Shown here: in pieces, positions 50,780 to 63,051 of the stretch | Layout: each line of letters begins with the position of its first letter | How positions within the stretch are numbered: the stretch's first letter is position 1 | NCBI GenBank assembly: GCA_035235625.1 | Contig: CP141141.1 | Coordinates: forward strand, 11,839,968-11,903,967 | From: Saururus chinensis | Lineage: Eukaryota > Streptophyta > Magnoliopsida > Piperales > Saururaceae | Reading direction: 5' to 3' | DNA: 64,000 bases | The notes under the pieces: generated by a model | What the model saw: only the letters and a program-made list of their open reading frames with translations | Database searches by the model: none | Told to the model about the DNA's origin: nothing | Position numbers and translations under genes: made by a program

Positions 50780-53700
50780 ACCAGTTTCTGTTAATTAATT
50801 TCTACAGTTTCTATTCTAGCTACTTACTTGAACATTTCGACTAAGATGATTTCCTGTGTGTTTGGTTTGGCTTATTAAGGATGTTACTATGGTATATTTT
50901 ATCATGGCTACATGTAGTACTTTGTGGTAGTTTCCTTTGTGCAGACATTTGCATCATAGACATTTACAACCTCTGTGATCTTGTTTCTCATAGGTAGTAA
51001 GCATATGTAAATTACTTTTATGGGATTTCTGTGTGTTAATTATTACATGGAATGATTGTTTTGTCACTAGGCTTAAAATGTCTGGTTAACTACCTTCATC
51101 CCTGTATTGCACATTTTGGTTTTCATGTTTTTTGTAGAGGTACTTTCATGTTTGTCCTCACCGAGTCCAGCTGCTTGAATTGAATTGATTTTGGACAAAG
51201 GACTATTTTAATCTGAACCCATAATAATCATTTTAGGGCTTGCATTTCAATGTAGAATGGAACTTATGTTGCATAAGGACTGCCTCCCTGCTTTTCTCTC
51301 TCCATTATCTACTATCAAATTTATGAGGCATACTTAAATTTATAATTCCATTACTATCTGTACAAGAAAGTATATGTTTCAGGAATCCCAATTTGATATG
51401 TGACTTCATAGTATGTATAATTAATTATTTGTGTGAGGGTCTAGTATAATTTTAGTTGGATTTTTTATAATTTTTTATGACATTTGTACTGAACCTGTTT
51501 GATGATAATGAGATTTAGAATAGATTCAACTAGAATAGATTCAACTAATTCAGCTCCAGTTTCAGATTCAGCTAAATCAGATAACTTTTCAGATTAAGAT
51601 TCAGTCGAAACAAACAGACCTTAAGTATCACTGAGAAATAATTAAGGGCTAATAAATATAGGTTTGATCCATGTTAACAACTGCCTCAGTAGCAAATCGT
51701 TGTTGTAAACATACCACTAATGAGTGGTTTCTGCATTATCTCGCATGTTTTTTTAGCTAATGAACAGTCTTGACTTGGGTTGTAGTTTTTGTTTTTTGTG
51801 TTTTCTTCTCAAAATGTTGGGAGTGTAATTCTGTGTCATTACTCTACATCTTATATCATTAGCTTTATTTTATATGTTTTGTTTTGGATAAACAAGATTC
51901 TATTCGGCACATTCTTTCCTACAAAAAATGAAAAAAAATGCACATTTCAAAACACTTAATATTTAAGAAACCGTTAGCAGACTTATACACATTTGGATAT
52001 AAATGAGATACAAATGAGATTTTGTCCTGCACATTCTTTCTAGTAAAAAAACTAAGAATTTGTTTCATACACATTTGGATAAATGAGATCCTGTCTTGCA
52101 TATTCTTCCTAGCCAAAAAAGTTCTACACATTCTAGCACACCCATTTTTCAAGAAATATGTCCTCTTACCCAATAACTTATTTTTGATAGGTCTCTTACA
52201 AGCCTTCTAACAGACAACCGTAGGGGTGTTTTTAAACCACAAGGGTTTTAATGAACTCCTATTCCTCCTCCTAGGAGAGGGAATCGTAACAAGATCTGGC
52301 AACGGTGTCATAGGGTGTTGCTTTTCCTTTAGGATCCAATCCAACATGATCTTCACTTTGATCCTAAGGACACCTTGCATTTGACAGTTAAATAATTATA
52401 AAATTAAGTCTATAACAAAGAACATAAGTACCACTGTACATTAGTAAAAAAATTAACACAACTGTCAATATACTATAAAATAAGTACATCACAAATGACA
52501 AATACTTCATGTATATTAATTTATCTAAGCAACACATGTCACTTTTGAATCTATGTATTCCTTTAGTGGCTGCCCTGAAGAAATCATGTAGCCATCCTTG
52601 AATTTCATTAACTTAGCACATTGGGCTCTATGCTTTTTACTTACTATTATTACTTGTAGAACATGCACCTTTGTTAATTTACGTAGTGATGATATCTTGT
52701 ACGACCAAACTAAATATCACATTTGATTCTTGCTCGCAAAAGCTGCAACTCATCATCTAGAAATGACACAAACAAAATGCATCAAACAAATTAGGAAAGT
52801 AGAAAATCACCACACAATCTTTTGCTCCACTCTCCTCCACAAAAAGCAGAAACCATAGGAGGCTCTGAAATAGAAAAACAAACATTAATTAAAGACACCC
52901 CAAACACAAATAAAAAAACCATATAATTAGACTTACTGTAATATTGAGATATCATCATTTGATCTCTGCAATTTAATAGCACATTCCACAGTTAAATAAC
53001 TGACAAAACACAAGATGAAATACAAAGGCATCATTACATAGATACTCCCACATACAGATTTATTAATTGCTAATATGAATGGTTATATTCCAATCATTTA
53101 AATTTGTATCCAAATGAGTAAGTTATTTAGCACTTAGGAAAGGAATGTGAGATGGAATCAGTAGGCAAATGACATTAAAGACAATTCACCTATGGATCAA
53201 CTTCTACGGTTATCCCGGCAAGACATCCTCAAGGAGGACTCTTCCTCCTCACCTATGGCTTACTCAGATTGGTAGATCTTTGAAGTGTTAACATGTTGAG
53301 GGCCCACCTGAATTAAAAAAAAAAATATCAACGAAGTGTACACATATGAGCTTCTAGATGAGGATACATTTTGAGTATATCATCTTGTTCGCTGTATTTA
53401 CCACTAAACCTATTATCTAGGTCAGTAACTTAGAATATGCATATTATGAGCTTAAAAAAGGAGTCCACCACGTAAATAAAGCAAAAAACATGCTTAGAAT
53501 TTAAACCAATCATTACGAAAGAGAGTTCTTTCTCAGCCAAGGTAAGCAATTACAACTAATAAGATTAAAGACTAATTTTGTCATGTTGCAACGATAAAAA
53601 AAAATTACTTGTACAAATAAAAACCTGTACAAAAAGAACCCTCCTTCTATTGGTGGTCCGTCGAGCTGGAACTTGGCTCCCTGAGGGGGAAGCACACCAG

Positions 53701-53880
53701 GCTCGCGTCTTTTGATTCTATCTGGTGGCGTGGCGGGGAGGCATGGTGGAAGCCCAGCCCGCACTACACGTTCTCTAATTGAAACGAGGATCGTCGGGCT
53801 GGTAAAATCTAAGGCAATATTAATAAAAATTTCAAATAAAAATTTACAGATACAAGGAAAGTTAAATGAAAACCAGACCA
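50780..53880. other. Non-coding region with minor repeats
   Basis: No gene was recognised. At 51905-52150 a phrase around GCACATTCTTTC...ACACATTTGGATA...AATGAGAT recurs two to three times with changes, producing a repetitive 84-aa frame on the minus strand that is not convincing as a protein. Confidence 0.4.
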
Positions 53881-53966
53881 CTTGAAGCTCTCAAATTGGC
53901 TCAAAAGCTCGGAAGCTAATAATGGCGGAGGACTGGGGTTTAGGATAAAATCGGAACTTTCTGAAA

Positions 53967-54170
53967 AAGAGAGGTTGGAGGAGAGGGGAAATCGGCTGCC
54001 TGAAGAAGTTGGAAGAGATTGAGAAGGTCGGGGAGAGAGACGGCCGGCGGACTAGAGGGGGTGGTGGCAAAACTTCGCCCAAATATTTGAAATTGATTCC
54101 GGGGAAGAGAGAGGCTGGAAGAGAGGGGAAATCGGCTGCTGAAGAGGTCAGGAAGAGAGGGAGAGATTGA
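53967..54170. repeat. Duplicated G/A-rich block upstream of the PPR gene
   Basis: About 65 bases starting AAGAGAGGTTGGAGGAGAGG (53967) recur at 54105 (AAGAGAGAGGCTGGAAGAGA), about 140 bases apart. Both contain GAGAGGGGAAATCGGCTGC. Overlapping frames on both strands arise from this purine-rich composition. Confidence 0.65.
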
Positions 54171-54454
54171 GCCGCGGACTGGAGGACATTTCTGGCGGAA
54201 GTGAAAGACGAGGCTGGCGAACGGGGCTTCCCTCCAACGGCCAGTGGATGGCACTACCGACGGCAGGAGGGCGACGGATTAGAGAGGTCTGGAGACCGGA
54301 GACAGCATGGAGTGAGGGGAACCCGCTGATGAGAAGACTCTCGATTCCGCAGAGTAGACGGTGGGACTCGGGAGGGCGGGCTTCCCTCCCATTTTCGTTT
54401 CGTTCGCGCGCTAAAATTTAAAAGGTGAGTACGACGTAAGCGGTGTAAGGAGAG

Positions 54455-55867
54455 GTGTATAAGATGCGGAGTAAGAAATATCGTTTTCCTCTTGCAATGA
54501 TGCACCATGCGCGGCGAAGCCTTCTCTCCTCGTCCCAATTCCGCCGTCCTATGGCCAAGCCTCGCGGCAGAAAGCATCCCGGACGATCGTCCCCGCCGTC
54601 ACCGAGAGTTCGCAGGCCGTCCGCCCTCCTGGTCCGGCTCAAAGAGTTCGACGACCCAGATTCCGCTTTCGGGTTCTTCTGCCAGTCTGTTGAATCGGGC
54701 ATGAAGCCCGACTACCCTTGCTTCTCTTCTCTCATCTACAAACTTGCCCGTACCCGGCGGTTTGAGCTCGTCCAATCGCTTCTTGCTTGCATGAAGGAGA
54801 GCAATCTCCGCTGCCAGGAATACCTGTTTGTTGCTCTGATTCAGCATTATGTAAAGGTCGATTTACCTGAGGAGGCCATTGGCCTTTTTCTTGATATCCC
54901 CTCTTATAATTGTACGCGCAGCTTGTACTCCTTCAACACTCTGCTCAATTCACTCGTCGATGCTGGCCGCCTTTCTGATGCTGTTGGGATCCTTGGAAAG
55001 TACTCTCAACTGGGTTTGCGCCCGAATTCTGTTTCTTACAACATAATCATGAAAGGGCATTGCGTTCATGAGAACTTGGATCAGGCGTGCAAGTTGTTCG
55101 ATGAAATGCTTGAGCGGGAGGTGCTGCCTACTGTAGTTAGCTATAATATTTTGATTGGTTTCTTAGTTAAGAAAGGTGACATGAGTGGAGCAAAGGAATT
55201 GCTGGAAGGCATGAGCAGAAAAGGAGTAAAACCAAATGCTGTCACTTACGCTCTGTTGATGAAAGGATTATGCTCCGGTGGGGACTATGATGCAGCTCGG
55301 AAGATGATGTTTGATATGGACTATAGAGGTTGCAAGCCAAGTCTTGTGAACTTTGGGGTTTTGATGAATGATTTGGCCAAGAGAGGGAGGCTCGAGGAAG
55401 CTCGAGGTTTGCTGGTTGAGATGAGGAGAAGGCGATACAAGCCAGATGTTATCATGTACAACATCTTAATTAATCAGTTGTGTGCAAATGGTAGAGTTGA
55501 GGAGGCATATAAAGTTCTGGTTGAAATGCAGCTTGGTGGGTGTGACCCTAATGTGGTTACATACAGAATGATGGTGGATGGGTTCTGTCACGCCAGGGAT
55601 TTTGATGGAGCAATGAGGGTGTTCCGAGCAATGTTGTCAAGCAAACATTATCCGCATGCCAAGACATTGGAGTGCTTAATTGTGGGTCTTTGTGATGGTG
55701 GGAAGATGTCTAATGCTTGCGAGGTTTTGGAGGAGATGGGGAAGAAGGGGATGTGCTTGAGTTTTGATGGATGGGGAGGCTTGCTGCATGCAGTTTGTGA
55801 GGAAAGTGTTGGAGTTGTACTTGTATCTGAACTTGTAGGTGCTGATGCTGTGGCTGACATCAGTTAG
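54455..55867 (+). CDS. Pentatricopeptide repeat protein, P class, At1g07740-like
   Basis: Single exon, 470 aa. After a basic N-terminus there are about ten 35-residue PPR motifs from about residue 75 to 440, seen as repeating patterns such as YNIIMKGHCVHENLDQACKL, SYNILIGFLVKKGDMSGAKE and YNILINQLCANGRVEEAYKV, with no E or DYW domain. PPR proteins bind organellar RNA, one base per repeat, and guide processing or editing. Length and motif order resemble Arabidopsis At1g07740, annotated mitochondrial. The N-terminus (MMHHARRSLLSSSQFRR, from the Met at 54497) is rich in Arg/Ser and free of acids, like a mitochondrial presequence; this or the Met at 54464 may be the real start instead of 54455. 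The frame is intact. Confidence 0.9.
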   Translation: MYKMRSKKYRFPLAMMHHARRSLLSSSQFRRPMAKPRGRKHPGRSSPPSPRVRRPSALLVRLKEFDDPDSAFGFFCQSVESGMKPDYPCFSSLIYKLARTRRFELVQSLLACMKESNLRCQEYLFVALIQHYVKVDLPEEAIGLFLDIPSYNCTRSLYSFNTLLNSLVDAGRLSDAVGILGKYSQLGLRPNSVSYNIIMKGHCVHENLDQACKLFDEMLEREVLPTVVSYNILIGFLVKKGDMSGAKELLEGMSRKGVKPNAVTYALLMKGLCSGGDYDAARKMMFDMDYRGCKPSLVNFGVLMNDLAKRGRLEEARGLLVEMRRRRYKPDVIMYNILINQLCANGRVEEAYKVLVEMQLGGCDPNVVTYRMMVDGFCHARDFDGAMRVFRAMLSSKHYPHAKTLECLIVGLCDGGKMSNACEVLEEMGKKGMCLSFDGWGGLLHAVCEESVGVVLVSELVGADAVADIS

Positions 55868-55899
55868 ATATGTGACCTGAGGGTGGGACTTGCTAAAAT

Positions 55900-57020
55900 T
55901 ACCACGTTTCTCCATCAACAGGGCCGATTGCTGATGTTTGTCATGGACTTCATCGTATATGCACTCTTGTGGCATTTGGCTGCTGATTATGTTGAAAATA
56001 TGGACAAGTCATCATACCAACTGTAAATGTATAAGAAGTTCAAGATGAATCATATGGATTATCGTCCACCATTAAATGGTAGTCAAAACCACAATTAGTG
56101 GTATTGGCTTGAACGATCTCTTGTAAGAATGTAGAAAGGAAGGTAGGACAATATCAGAAAGTGAGACTTTTCCCGCAGTCTTACAAAGAAGCAGTTGCAG
56201 TATTCAATAAAGCTAGCATCAGATGATCTCAAACAGATTAGAAAGGGAAGGAAAATGAGATGACAGAGGACTGTTTTATGCAAGAGCTGCAAGGATGGAA
56301 ATTCCTGGGAATAAAGATGATAAGCAGACACTTCTGTGCGAATCTAAGAGGTAATTTATGTTACCAGTAAGCTAAATCAATTAATTGCCAGTCTGGTTCA
56401 TGATGTTAAAAGTAGGCCATTCATATTATTGTTGCTTGTTTCTTCTTGCAGGAGGAGTTCATTAACTTATGAAGCTTTGATGCCAAAAATGTTGAGAGTA
56501 TTTTGGTCTAGAGTACCTTTTTGACTTTGGCAAAGTTAGATTTGTCTAATTTGTAATTGCCTTTCTATATTCTTAGTGACTAGGGCATTGTTTGTTAGTT
56601 GCTATTTGTTACTCGCTTTTTTAACAGTACTTCACACATGTCAATTGAGAAACCTTATAAAGAAACACTAAGTTTTCACACGTTGAAGGCAATACATGTC
56701 AATTCAGAAAATGGGAGCAACAGTTCTGATATGAATGCTAACACTTCACCACCTCCAAACAATGATTTGTTACTACAAGGGCTAGTTCATAGACCCAAGA
56801 GAAAGAAGGTTGTTCTCTTGAAGGTTTTGAAGAGGCTTCTGTAAATGCTTGGTTCTTCATATCATTATCAGCGCTGTGGGGAGAATTTTGAATTTCTTGA
56901 AATTAGGTGCAAGAACACAATTAACTTGACGGAAGAAAGTTTGTCGAAGGCACCTAAGAATTGAATTAGGTTATAAACTTTGTTATTTATACTAGCATAG
57001 GTAGATGCAAGTTGCAACCA
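55900..57020. other. PPR 3' flank, no recognised gene
   Basis: An open frame at 56599-56844 (81 aa, ending RPKRKKVVLLKVLKRLL) has no recognisable domain. It may be part of an untranslated or spliced 3' region. Confidence 0.35.
56206..56211 (+). terminator. Possible poly(A) signal for the PPR gene
   Basis: AATAAA about 340 bases after the stop codon. It is a candidate only, as other AT-rich signals are present. Confidence 0.3.
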
Positions 57021-57028
57021 CTATTATA

Positions 57029-57224
57029 CTCCCTCTGTCCTGTATTTCTAGCTACATTAGAAAAATATTAATTTTTATTGAAGGGTGAAATCCACTTTTA
57101 TGAGAAGGGAAAATAAGCTTATAATACTCTTTTTTTAGTATCTAATTACATAAATTTAACAAAATGAAGCTATTAATATGGATTAATTTTTTTTGTTAAA
57201 TGGAGCTAATTAATACAGAGGGAG
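57029..57224. mobile_element. Stowaway-type MITE, 196 bp
   Basis: The ends are CTCCCTCTGTCCTGTATT and AATACAGAGGGAG in inverted orientation, flanked by TA on both sides. CTCCCTCTGT is a typical Stowaway terminus. The interior is AT-rich and non-coding. It was presumably moved by a Tc1/mariner transposase encoded elsewhere. Confidence 0.9.
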
Positions 57225-57229
57225 TAATT

Positions 57230-58080
57230 AGCTATTTCAATTATGGTGAGGGTGAAGGTATGAAAGTCTAGTGGAAGAAAATAATCGTGGATGAAAATTT
57301 TATGAGTCTTAGTAAAGCAAACTCCTTAATATACACTTTATAGATCTTTAAAGGTCCAAAATAACAACAATAAGCACTATAAAAGCCTAAAAGTAAGAGA
57401 AAGGAAATCTGAAAATTAATGGTTGAAAGTATATGGAAATTTAAGCAGTCTTTACTTGATATATGAAGTAGGAAAAAAGTTATTACGTGTCAGGTCACAA
57501 GAGCGTTGCATGATATATGATGGTGCGCATGTATCATATTCATGAGCCGGGCATGCGGATCCAAACCCACCTGCCTCATGAGTAATAGGGCGCGTGGTCT
57601 GAAAGCGTTCAGCGTATGCACATGGGCTTGTACCGGGTATATAGACGGGACTCCATGAATGATATAGTTTTATCAAAATTTAGTACATGTTAATAGAGTT
57701 ATAAAAAGACAAATCTAACCTAACCAATTCTGTGAAATTGGAATTTTATAGTTGATGTCCACTAAAATTTAGATGGTTGGAAGACCAAATATCGATTTAA
57801 CACTCTTAACCGCTTCAGACAATAGATAAGCATCTAGGGAGCCAGGTTATGGTGCAAAGGTTCTATGGAGGTCATATAACATATAGTTGGTAGAAAATTT
57901 ATATAGGGAATCGTTGGAAAGTGAAGATTAACTTAGTTAAAATACTTGAAGAAAATCAAATTATGAATAGAGGCAGCCATGTTCTACCAAAATGAAGTAT
58001 TGAGACAAAAAATCCAACTTCCAACTCCCTTTAATTGTGTTCTTTTTTATTTTATCATACCTAGTAATCTATCGTGAACC
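57230..58080. other. Non-coding region
   Basis: AT-rich with one GC-richer patch (57480-57660) that gives an open frame on the minus strand without a known domain. Confidence 0.4.
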
Positions 58081-58440
58081 TTTGAGAGATTGGAAGACTC
58101 TCTCCATTATAAGTGCCACCGAGAGATGGATCAGCTCTGGACGAATTGATAATAAAAAGGAGGACCATACTGGAGAATCTATTGATTGTGGGGGAACTGA
58201 TTCTCCCACCAAAATTAGCTTTGGGGGAGAGCTCGATCCGTATTTATGTCTATGAGAGGCCCTGGTTGTCTAAAGAGCTAGACCAAAGTACGTGCTTGAT
58301 AGCCAAATGTTAATCCCCTCCCGTGAGTGGATGTAGGTTATGTGGTTGATTGAACCATTGTGTATCTCTTGTGTATTCTCTAATTATTCATTCTATGTTT
58401 TCATTTACTTGGTAATTGTTAGCCCCTTAACTTGCTGGAT
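58080..58440 (+). repeat. Possible Ty1/copia LTR remnant
   Basis: The phrase CCCGTGAGTGGATGTAGGTT, then GATTGAACCATTGTGTATCT and a T-rich end, resembles the 3' part of plant copia LTRs (GTGGATGTAGG, then a CCAAACCACG-like word). No PBS, second LTR or coding part was found, so this is weak. Confidence 0.3.
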
Positions 58441-58712
58441 GGAAAAATGAGAAGGTTATCCCCTTACTTGGTAGCAAACAGCAAAGTTCGCTTGGGTGAC
58501 GGATAGCCTAGGTAGCCCCTTAGGCACGAACGGATGTTGAGATAGCACGGGAGGTGTTCTTGACGAGCTACTCACCTTGCGGAGCAGGCTGAGTAGGAGT
58601 CTTTGCGTGGGTGGGACTCTAGTGGTGAAGTTGGGCACTACTTGGACTCAGGGACGGACTCCTAAGGCGGATAAGACTCATATATACATGATTGCTACGT
58701 TCCTTGCATGAG

Positions 58713-58788
58713 TAGGAGTCAAGGCAATAAGGTCCTTAGACGGATAGGACTAGGAGTCAAGACAATAAGGTCCTTAGACGGATAGAAC
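58713..58788 (+). repeat. 38-bp tandem repeat, two copies
   Basis: TAGGAGTCAAGGCAATAAGG... ending GGATAGGAC (58713-58750) is repeated immediately at 58751-58788 with two changes. Related words (GGACTCCTAAGGCGGATAAGACT) occur just before. Confidence 0.85.
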
Positions 58789-58799
58789 TCACACAGACA

Positions 58800-60600
58800 A
58801 GCTGGCTACACTTCTAGGTCGGGTAGGAGTTGGAGTAGCTGATTTCCTTAGATGGACAAACTCTAGAAGGCAACAGACACTGGACTTCTAGTGAAAGATG
58901 GACTCCCTTGCGGATTTCTTGATTTGGGCTAGTAGGGGTGGACTGCTTGTTAGGCTGAGAGTTGGTCAGGGTGAGGACTCTTGTAAGGGTGGGTTTTGTA
59001 CTCCTAGTAGTATTAGGATGGCCAACTTCAGGATGAGTCTTTAAGGAGGAGAGCAAGGCGGACATGGGTGATTGGTGACAATTTTGTTCATGCACAACAA
59101 ACCAGGTTGCTGAGAGAGAAAACTCAGACTTAGTGGATCAGCCCTGCCCTCCCCTGCCTTATGTATTTTGATGGATAGAAATATAGCTTAGGTGGAGACC
59201 CTTGCACGAAGACATTCTTGTGTTGTTGTTTGCATGTGTTTTTCCTTGCACATACGAGTGAGAATGGACGAGATAGGCTGCTAGTTGCACCATGTAGCCA
59301 GTCATGTAGCTAGGCTATCACGTGTGCAAACGCTAGGTAAAGCTTTACGCCCATAACAATAACCATAGTTGGACTTGTGACTTTCTCTTATCCTAAAGAA
59401 TAATCCATATGGATGTGGTTTCAATTAAGCATTTGACCAAATTTTGCTTGGGCTTTGGTTTACTTTGCTTACGCTTAGCTTCTACCCCAACAAGAAATTT
59501 GAAGTGATGCTTTGAGCCAAATGATCTCGAAAAGTTTTAACCTTGGCTCTTTTTTACGCAACCTCCTTTCATAGGAAAGGGTGTTTTGGGATTCTCTTAG
59601 GAATTTGGTTTAGTTGTTCTTAATCTTATTCTTAAGCATTTGTTGGATACGCATAAGAATTTGGTTCAATTATTCTTACCTTATCTATCCTACCTATAAG
59701 GTTGCACTTTTTTTCTTCTTCTTTAGATAAAGCCTTTAGGGTTGCACATGAGTTCTGATACATTGTTTCTTTCTTCAAGTTCTGCTATATGTCTACCAAT
59801 TGAGGATAGTTAGAACTGTTTTTTCTTTTTCTGCAACCTGAAAAAGGAAGGTCGAATACCTCTTGTTTATGGCGCCAACAATGACTATTTATGCTTAAAA
59901 AAGTGGTCTCTACCTTAAATACTAGCATGGTTAGTCTTCACTTGGAATGTATTCGAAAGAAGTAGTCTGATCAGAGGATGGAGGCCGATGATATTAAAAT
60001 ATAATTATTTGTTGCTGGCAATTTCATTTTTGAGATGTGCCCAGTTTAAATGTCTCATCCCGGCTGATCATCGAAGGACATTTGGTCATTTGGCCGACCG
60101 GGTTAAAGGTTTTAACACGTTGAAATTATAAAATATGGAGTCAAGAACTCTTTTGAATAACAGTAGCAATGAAGCCCAATAATACAACCAAGAGATCAAA
60201 TTATAACCAAAATAACATAATCAAGCCATATTGAATAAATATAATTCTGTAACAAGATGGCAATAAATAAAAAAGTTATGTCATCACATGAGCTCTTTTC
60301 ATATTGATAATCCCAAATATAATATCTATCATATTTATCAAAATAAAATAAAATAAAATAGATAGCCTATGCTTACTTGAGTTCCATATCCTCCTTGTGC
60401 TCACTGTACATGTCTATTTGTCAGTTGTGTGGTTACACTAACTAGTGGTTAACCAATAAATGCATCTTACAGTGGGCCTAGATTTCTAGTCACATAAACT
60501 ACCTAAACAATTAAATTTCCTTGACATTAATGTAATTGGGGATTGAATTACATTTAGTTTTGTTGATTCACACAAATAGTTGGATATATCCCCAAGAAAA
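58800..60600. other. Non-coding region
   Basis: No gene was recognised. A minus-strand frame at 58814-59095 is Ser/Thr/Pro-rich low complexity. A short AAAAT microsatellite lies at 60342-60361. Confidence 0.4.
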
Positions 60601-60606
60601 TTCCTA

Positions 60607-61004
60607 TGTTGGGCTTGTTTTCATATTAAAAACATCAAGTGGCCTAACTGTCTCAATTGGCACTGTTTTGGGATTTTAAAACTGTCTGGGTAATAGGTTT
60701 GAGTCAAAATACCTATTAAGCTATGGTTTTAAGTAGCAAATCTGAACCTTTGGCAGACCTCGGGATGGAGGGTCAGGATTCTGGGGTTCTTAATAATGGT
60801 GTCCTGGTTTAGTTATAAATACACCATTAGTCATCCTAATACGGTGCCTTAAGCGAGATTATTCTCAATCTAGTTCTAAACCAGAAACTCATTGTGTGAT
60901 TTTGAAGAGGATTAGCAAAGACAAGGCTTCGTCAAAGGAATTAAGCTTGGTTGAAACCTCTAATGGCTACAAGTATGCCTAAACCTTGTAAATTATGTCT
61001 AACA
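60607..61004 (+). repeat. 5' LTR of the copia element
   Basis: It begins TGTTGGGCTTG and ends TGTCTAACA (TGTT...AACA), with a TATA motif (TTATAAATACACC near 60812) about 205 bases in, and is followed two bases later by the PBS. The length of 398 bp is normal for copia. Confidence 0.7.
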
Positions 61005-61006
61005 AT

Positions 61007-61022
61007 TGGTATCAAGGCTTGC
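61007..61022 (+). other. Primer binding site (initiator tRNA-Met type) of the copia element
   Basis: TGGTATCAAGGCTTGC, close to the usual TGGTATCAGAGC, lies two bases after the LTR end. Confidence 0.65.
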
Positions 61023-61684
61023 TTAATATTGATGATGACTGCAGACTGTCGGTCGCAGTACATTCCATCGTCGGTGGATAGCGGGTTCTGGCTAGCATCA
61101 CTAAAGTCCATCGGTGGCCGCCAAACAACTACTAAAAACTTCATACTGTTAGAGATTTTTTTTTGGTCGCATAAACAGTTTGCCGGCATTAAAGTTTAAT
61201 TTTTTTTGGCCGATGTAGGCCTCCGATCATCGCCAAATGATCTGTCAAGTGCCGGCCAGGGCCATCGTCTTACTATGACTTGGATTTGGCCGGCACCGCC
61301 ACTGCATAAATACTCCAAGAAATTTGAAAACATCATTTTTTTTTCACTGTGAAGGGGTGGAACACCCACCGCCAGGCATCGTCGTCAATTATAGGGACCG
61401 GATCTCAAACATCCACTGTCAGGCAGATCAATTTTAGACCACCTGGGCTGCTGAAGGGCATCATGCACAATCACTAGAATTTTTTTCCTCTCTCTCACAT
61501 GCGTATTTTGAAATGCCTTCACAAGCTACCACTCTCCATTTTGTCAACGGATCTGACATCGCCGTTATCGGGCTGATGTTTTCTCGGTCTTCTGGGATGC
61601 CAGCGGGCTTTGACGGTAGTCTGCGAGAGGGATTTTATCACTGGCTGAGTCTGAGACCTCTTGCCGTGGTGAGAGGTAGAAGAT

Positions 61685-61829
61685 GACCCGTGCAGATGGC
61701 TCGTCTTCAGACCCGCCTAAATGGGTAGGCCTAGACCCGCCCGTTAGGGTCACTGTTGACCTGCCCACGTGGGTCACTGCTAACCCACCCGCGTGGATCA
61801 TTGTTGACCCGTGCTGCAGGTCACTCCTT
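61685..61829 (+). repeat. 24-bp minisatellite, about six copies, in the copia leader
   Basis: Units start GACCCGCC or variants: 61685 (25 bases), 61710, 61734, 61758, 61782 and 61806. Core words are GACC(C/T)GCCC and GGGTCACTG. The 24-base period keeps frames open on both strands and yields an 8-residue repeat (DPPVRVTV, DLPTWVTA, NPPAWIIV). There is no sign that it is translated. Confidence 0.85.
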
Positions 61830-62737
61830 GCCCGCATGAGCAAACCGGGTCAGTTTACCCGGTTTGACCCAATTTCGGGTAAAAAAAGAGGATTTTTTCC
61901 CTTTCCTGGAATATTTTTTTATATAGTTGTGATTGCATGTGGAATTATGGATGTGTTTTAGCTATCATGTTAAGGCTTTATTAATGTTATGGGCTGGCGA
62001 GGGGATTAAATAGTAACCATATGTTTTATCTATTTTAAAAAAAAATTATTGAGCGCACCACTCATGTAACTTTGAGAGAGTGTGTACATTATACTTATTG
62101 TAAGCAACACTAGAATTCAAGGACCACGTCTGGAGGCGGATGCAGTCACGAAGAATTAAAGTACATTTTTTCTATTTTAGGGGCCTAAAACTTCCAATTT
62201 GTACATTTTTTTAAGGACTGTACATGGACTTTGGACTATATTTTTTAATTGTGGTGTGTGGTGATGGAACCCCTTGTCGAGTCCCAAAAGCCCGATGACT
62301 TGTCAATTTTGTATATGGATATTTTTTGGTTGTTTGATAATTAATTGCATTCATTTTGTTATTTGAAAAGGTGAATTGCATAAATTTAGTTCCCACGTCC
62401 GTTGAGATGACTTAGTGGCCAAAACATCATAAGTTATTTGTCAATGTGTGAATCATATAGAATGTTACCATGGGGAGCATAGATTCACATACATATAAAT
62501 ATTGTGCGGTCATCAAATTTTGATTATGTGACAAAAATTATCATTTGGCCCTAAAGGGAGGTGGTAATTAGCGTCACATAATCAGGATAGGGTGGAGGGT
62601 TATATATTTTAACATGGGTGAATCCCTAGGCCCAAAGGTGTGAGATTTTCCTGCAATATTTTATGTATAACCCACTAGCCTTATCATGAAATGAAATAAA
62701 TATTTGTTTCTTTACGGCTTAGTAATTTTGATGCAGA

Positions 62738-63001
62738 TTGCAACCTTTTCCCAAAGGGAGGTTTTCAATTTTAATTAATGATTTTAGCATTGGCTATTTC
62801 ATACTGATGTTATTGTTTCTTGCCCTTATTATGTTTGCATATATTTATTCTTTTATTGCACCTTACCCGTCTTTTATTTCTGACCCTAATCAGCACCTTC
62901 CATTATTGTCTGGGACAATTTTACTGATTGGACATGGACTTGGATTTGGCATTTCATATGGATGTACCCACCACTATTACGAAAAAAAGTATGCCAAGTG
63001 A
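62738..63001 (+). other. Unidentified hydrophobic open frame, 87 codons
   Basis: It has two hydrophobic stretches (residues about 19-42, FILMLLFLALIMFAYIYSFI, and about 60-75) and a His/Tyr/Lys-rich end. No family was recognised. It lies between the copia leader and gag and may be chance or a remnant carried by the element. Confidence 0.2.
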
Positions 63002-63051
63002 GGTAGCATTTGCAAAACGTGGAAGTGGTCTAACTGCTTAAACATGATGCT

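Noticed and set aside
54254..54847. Minus-strand frames overlapping the start of the PPR gene
   Set aside because: The plus-strand PPR frame explains the codon structure; the others are shadows.
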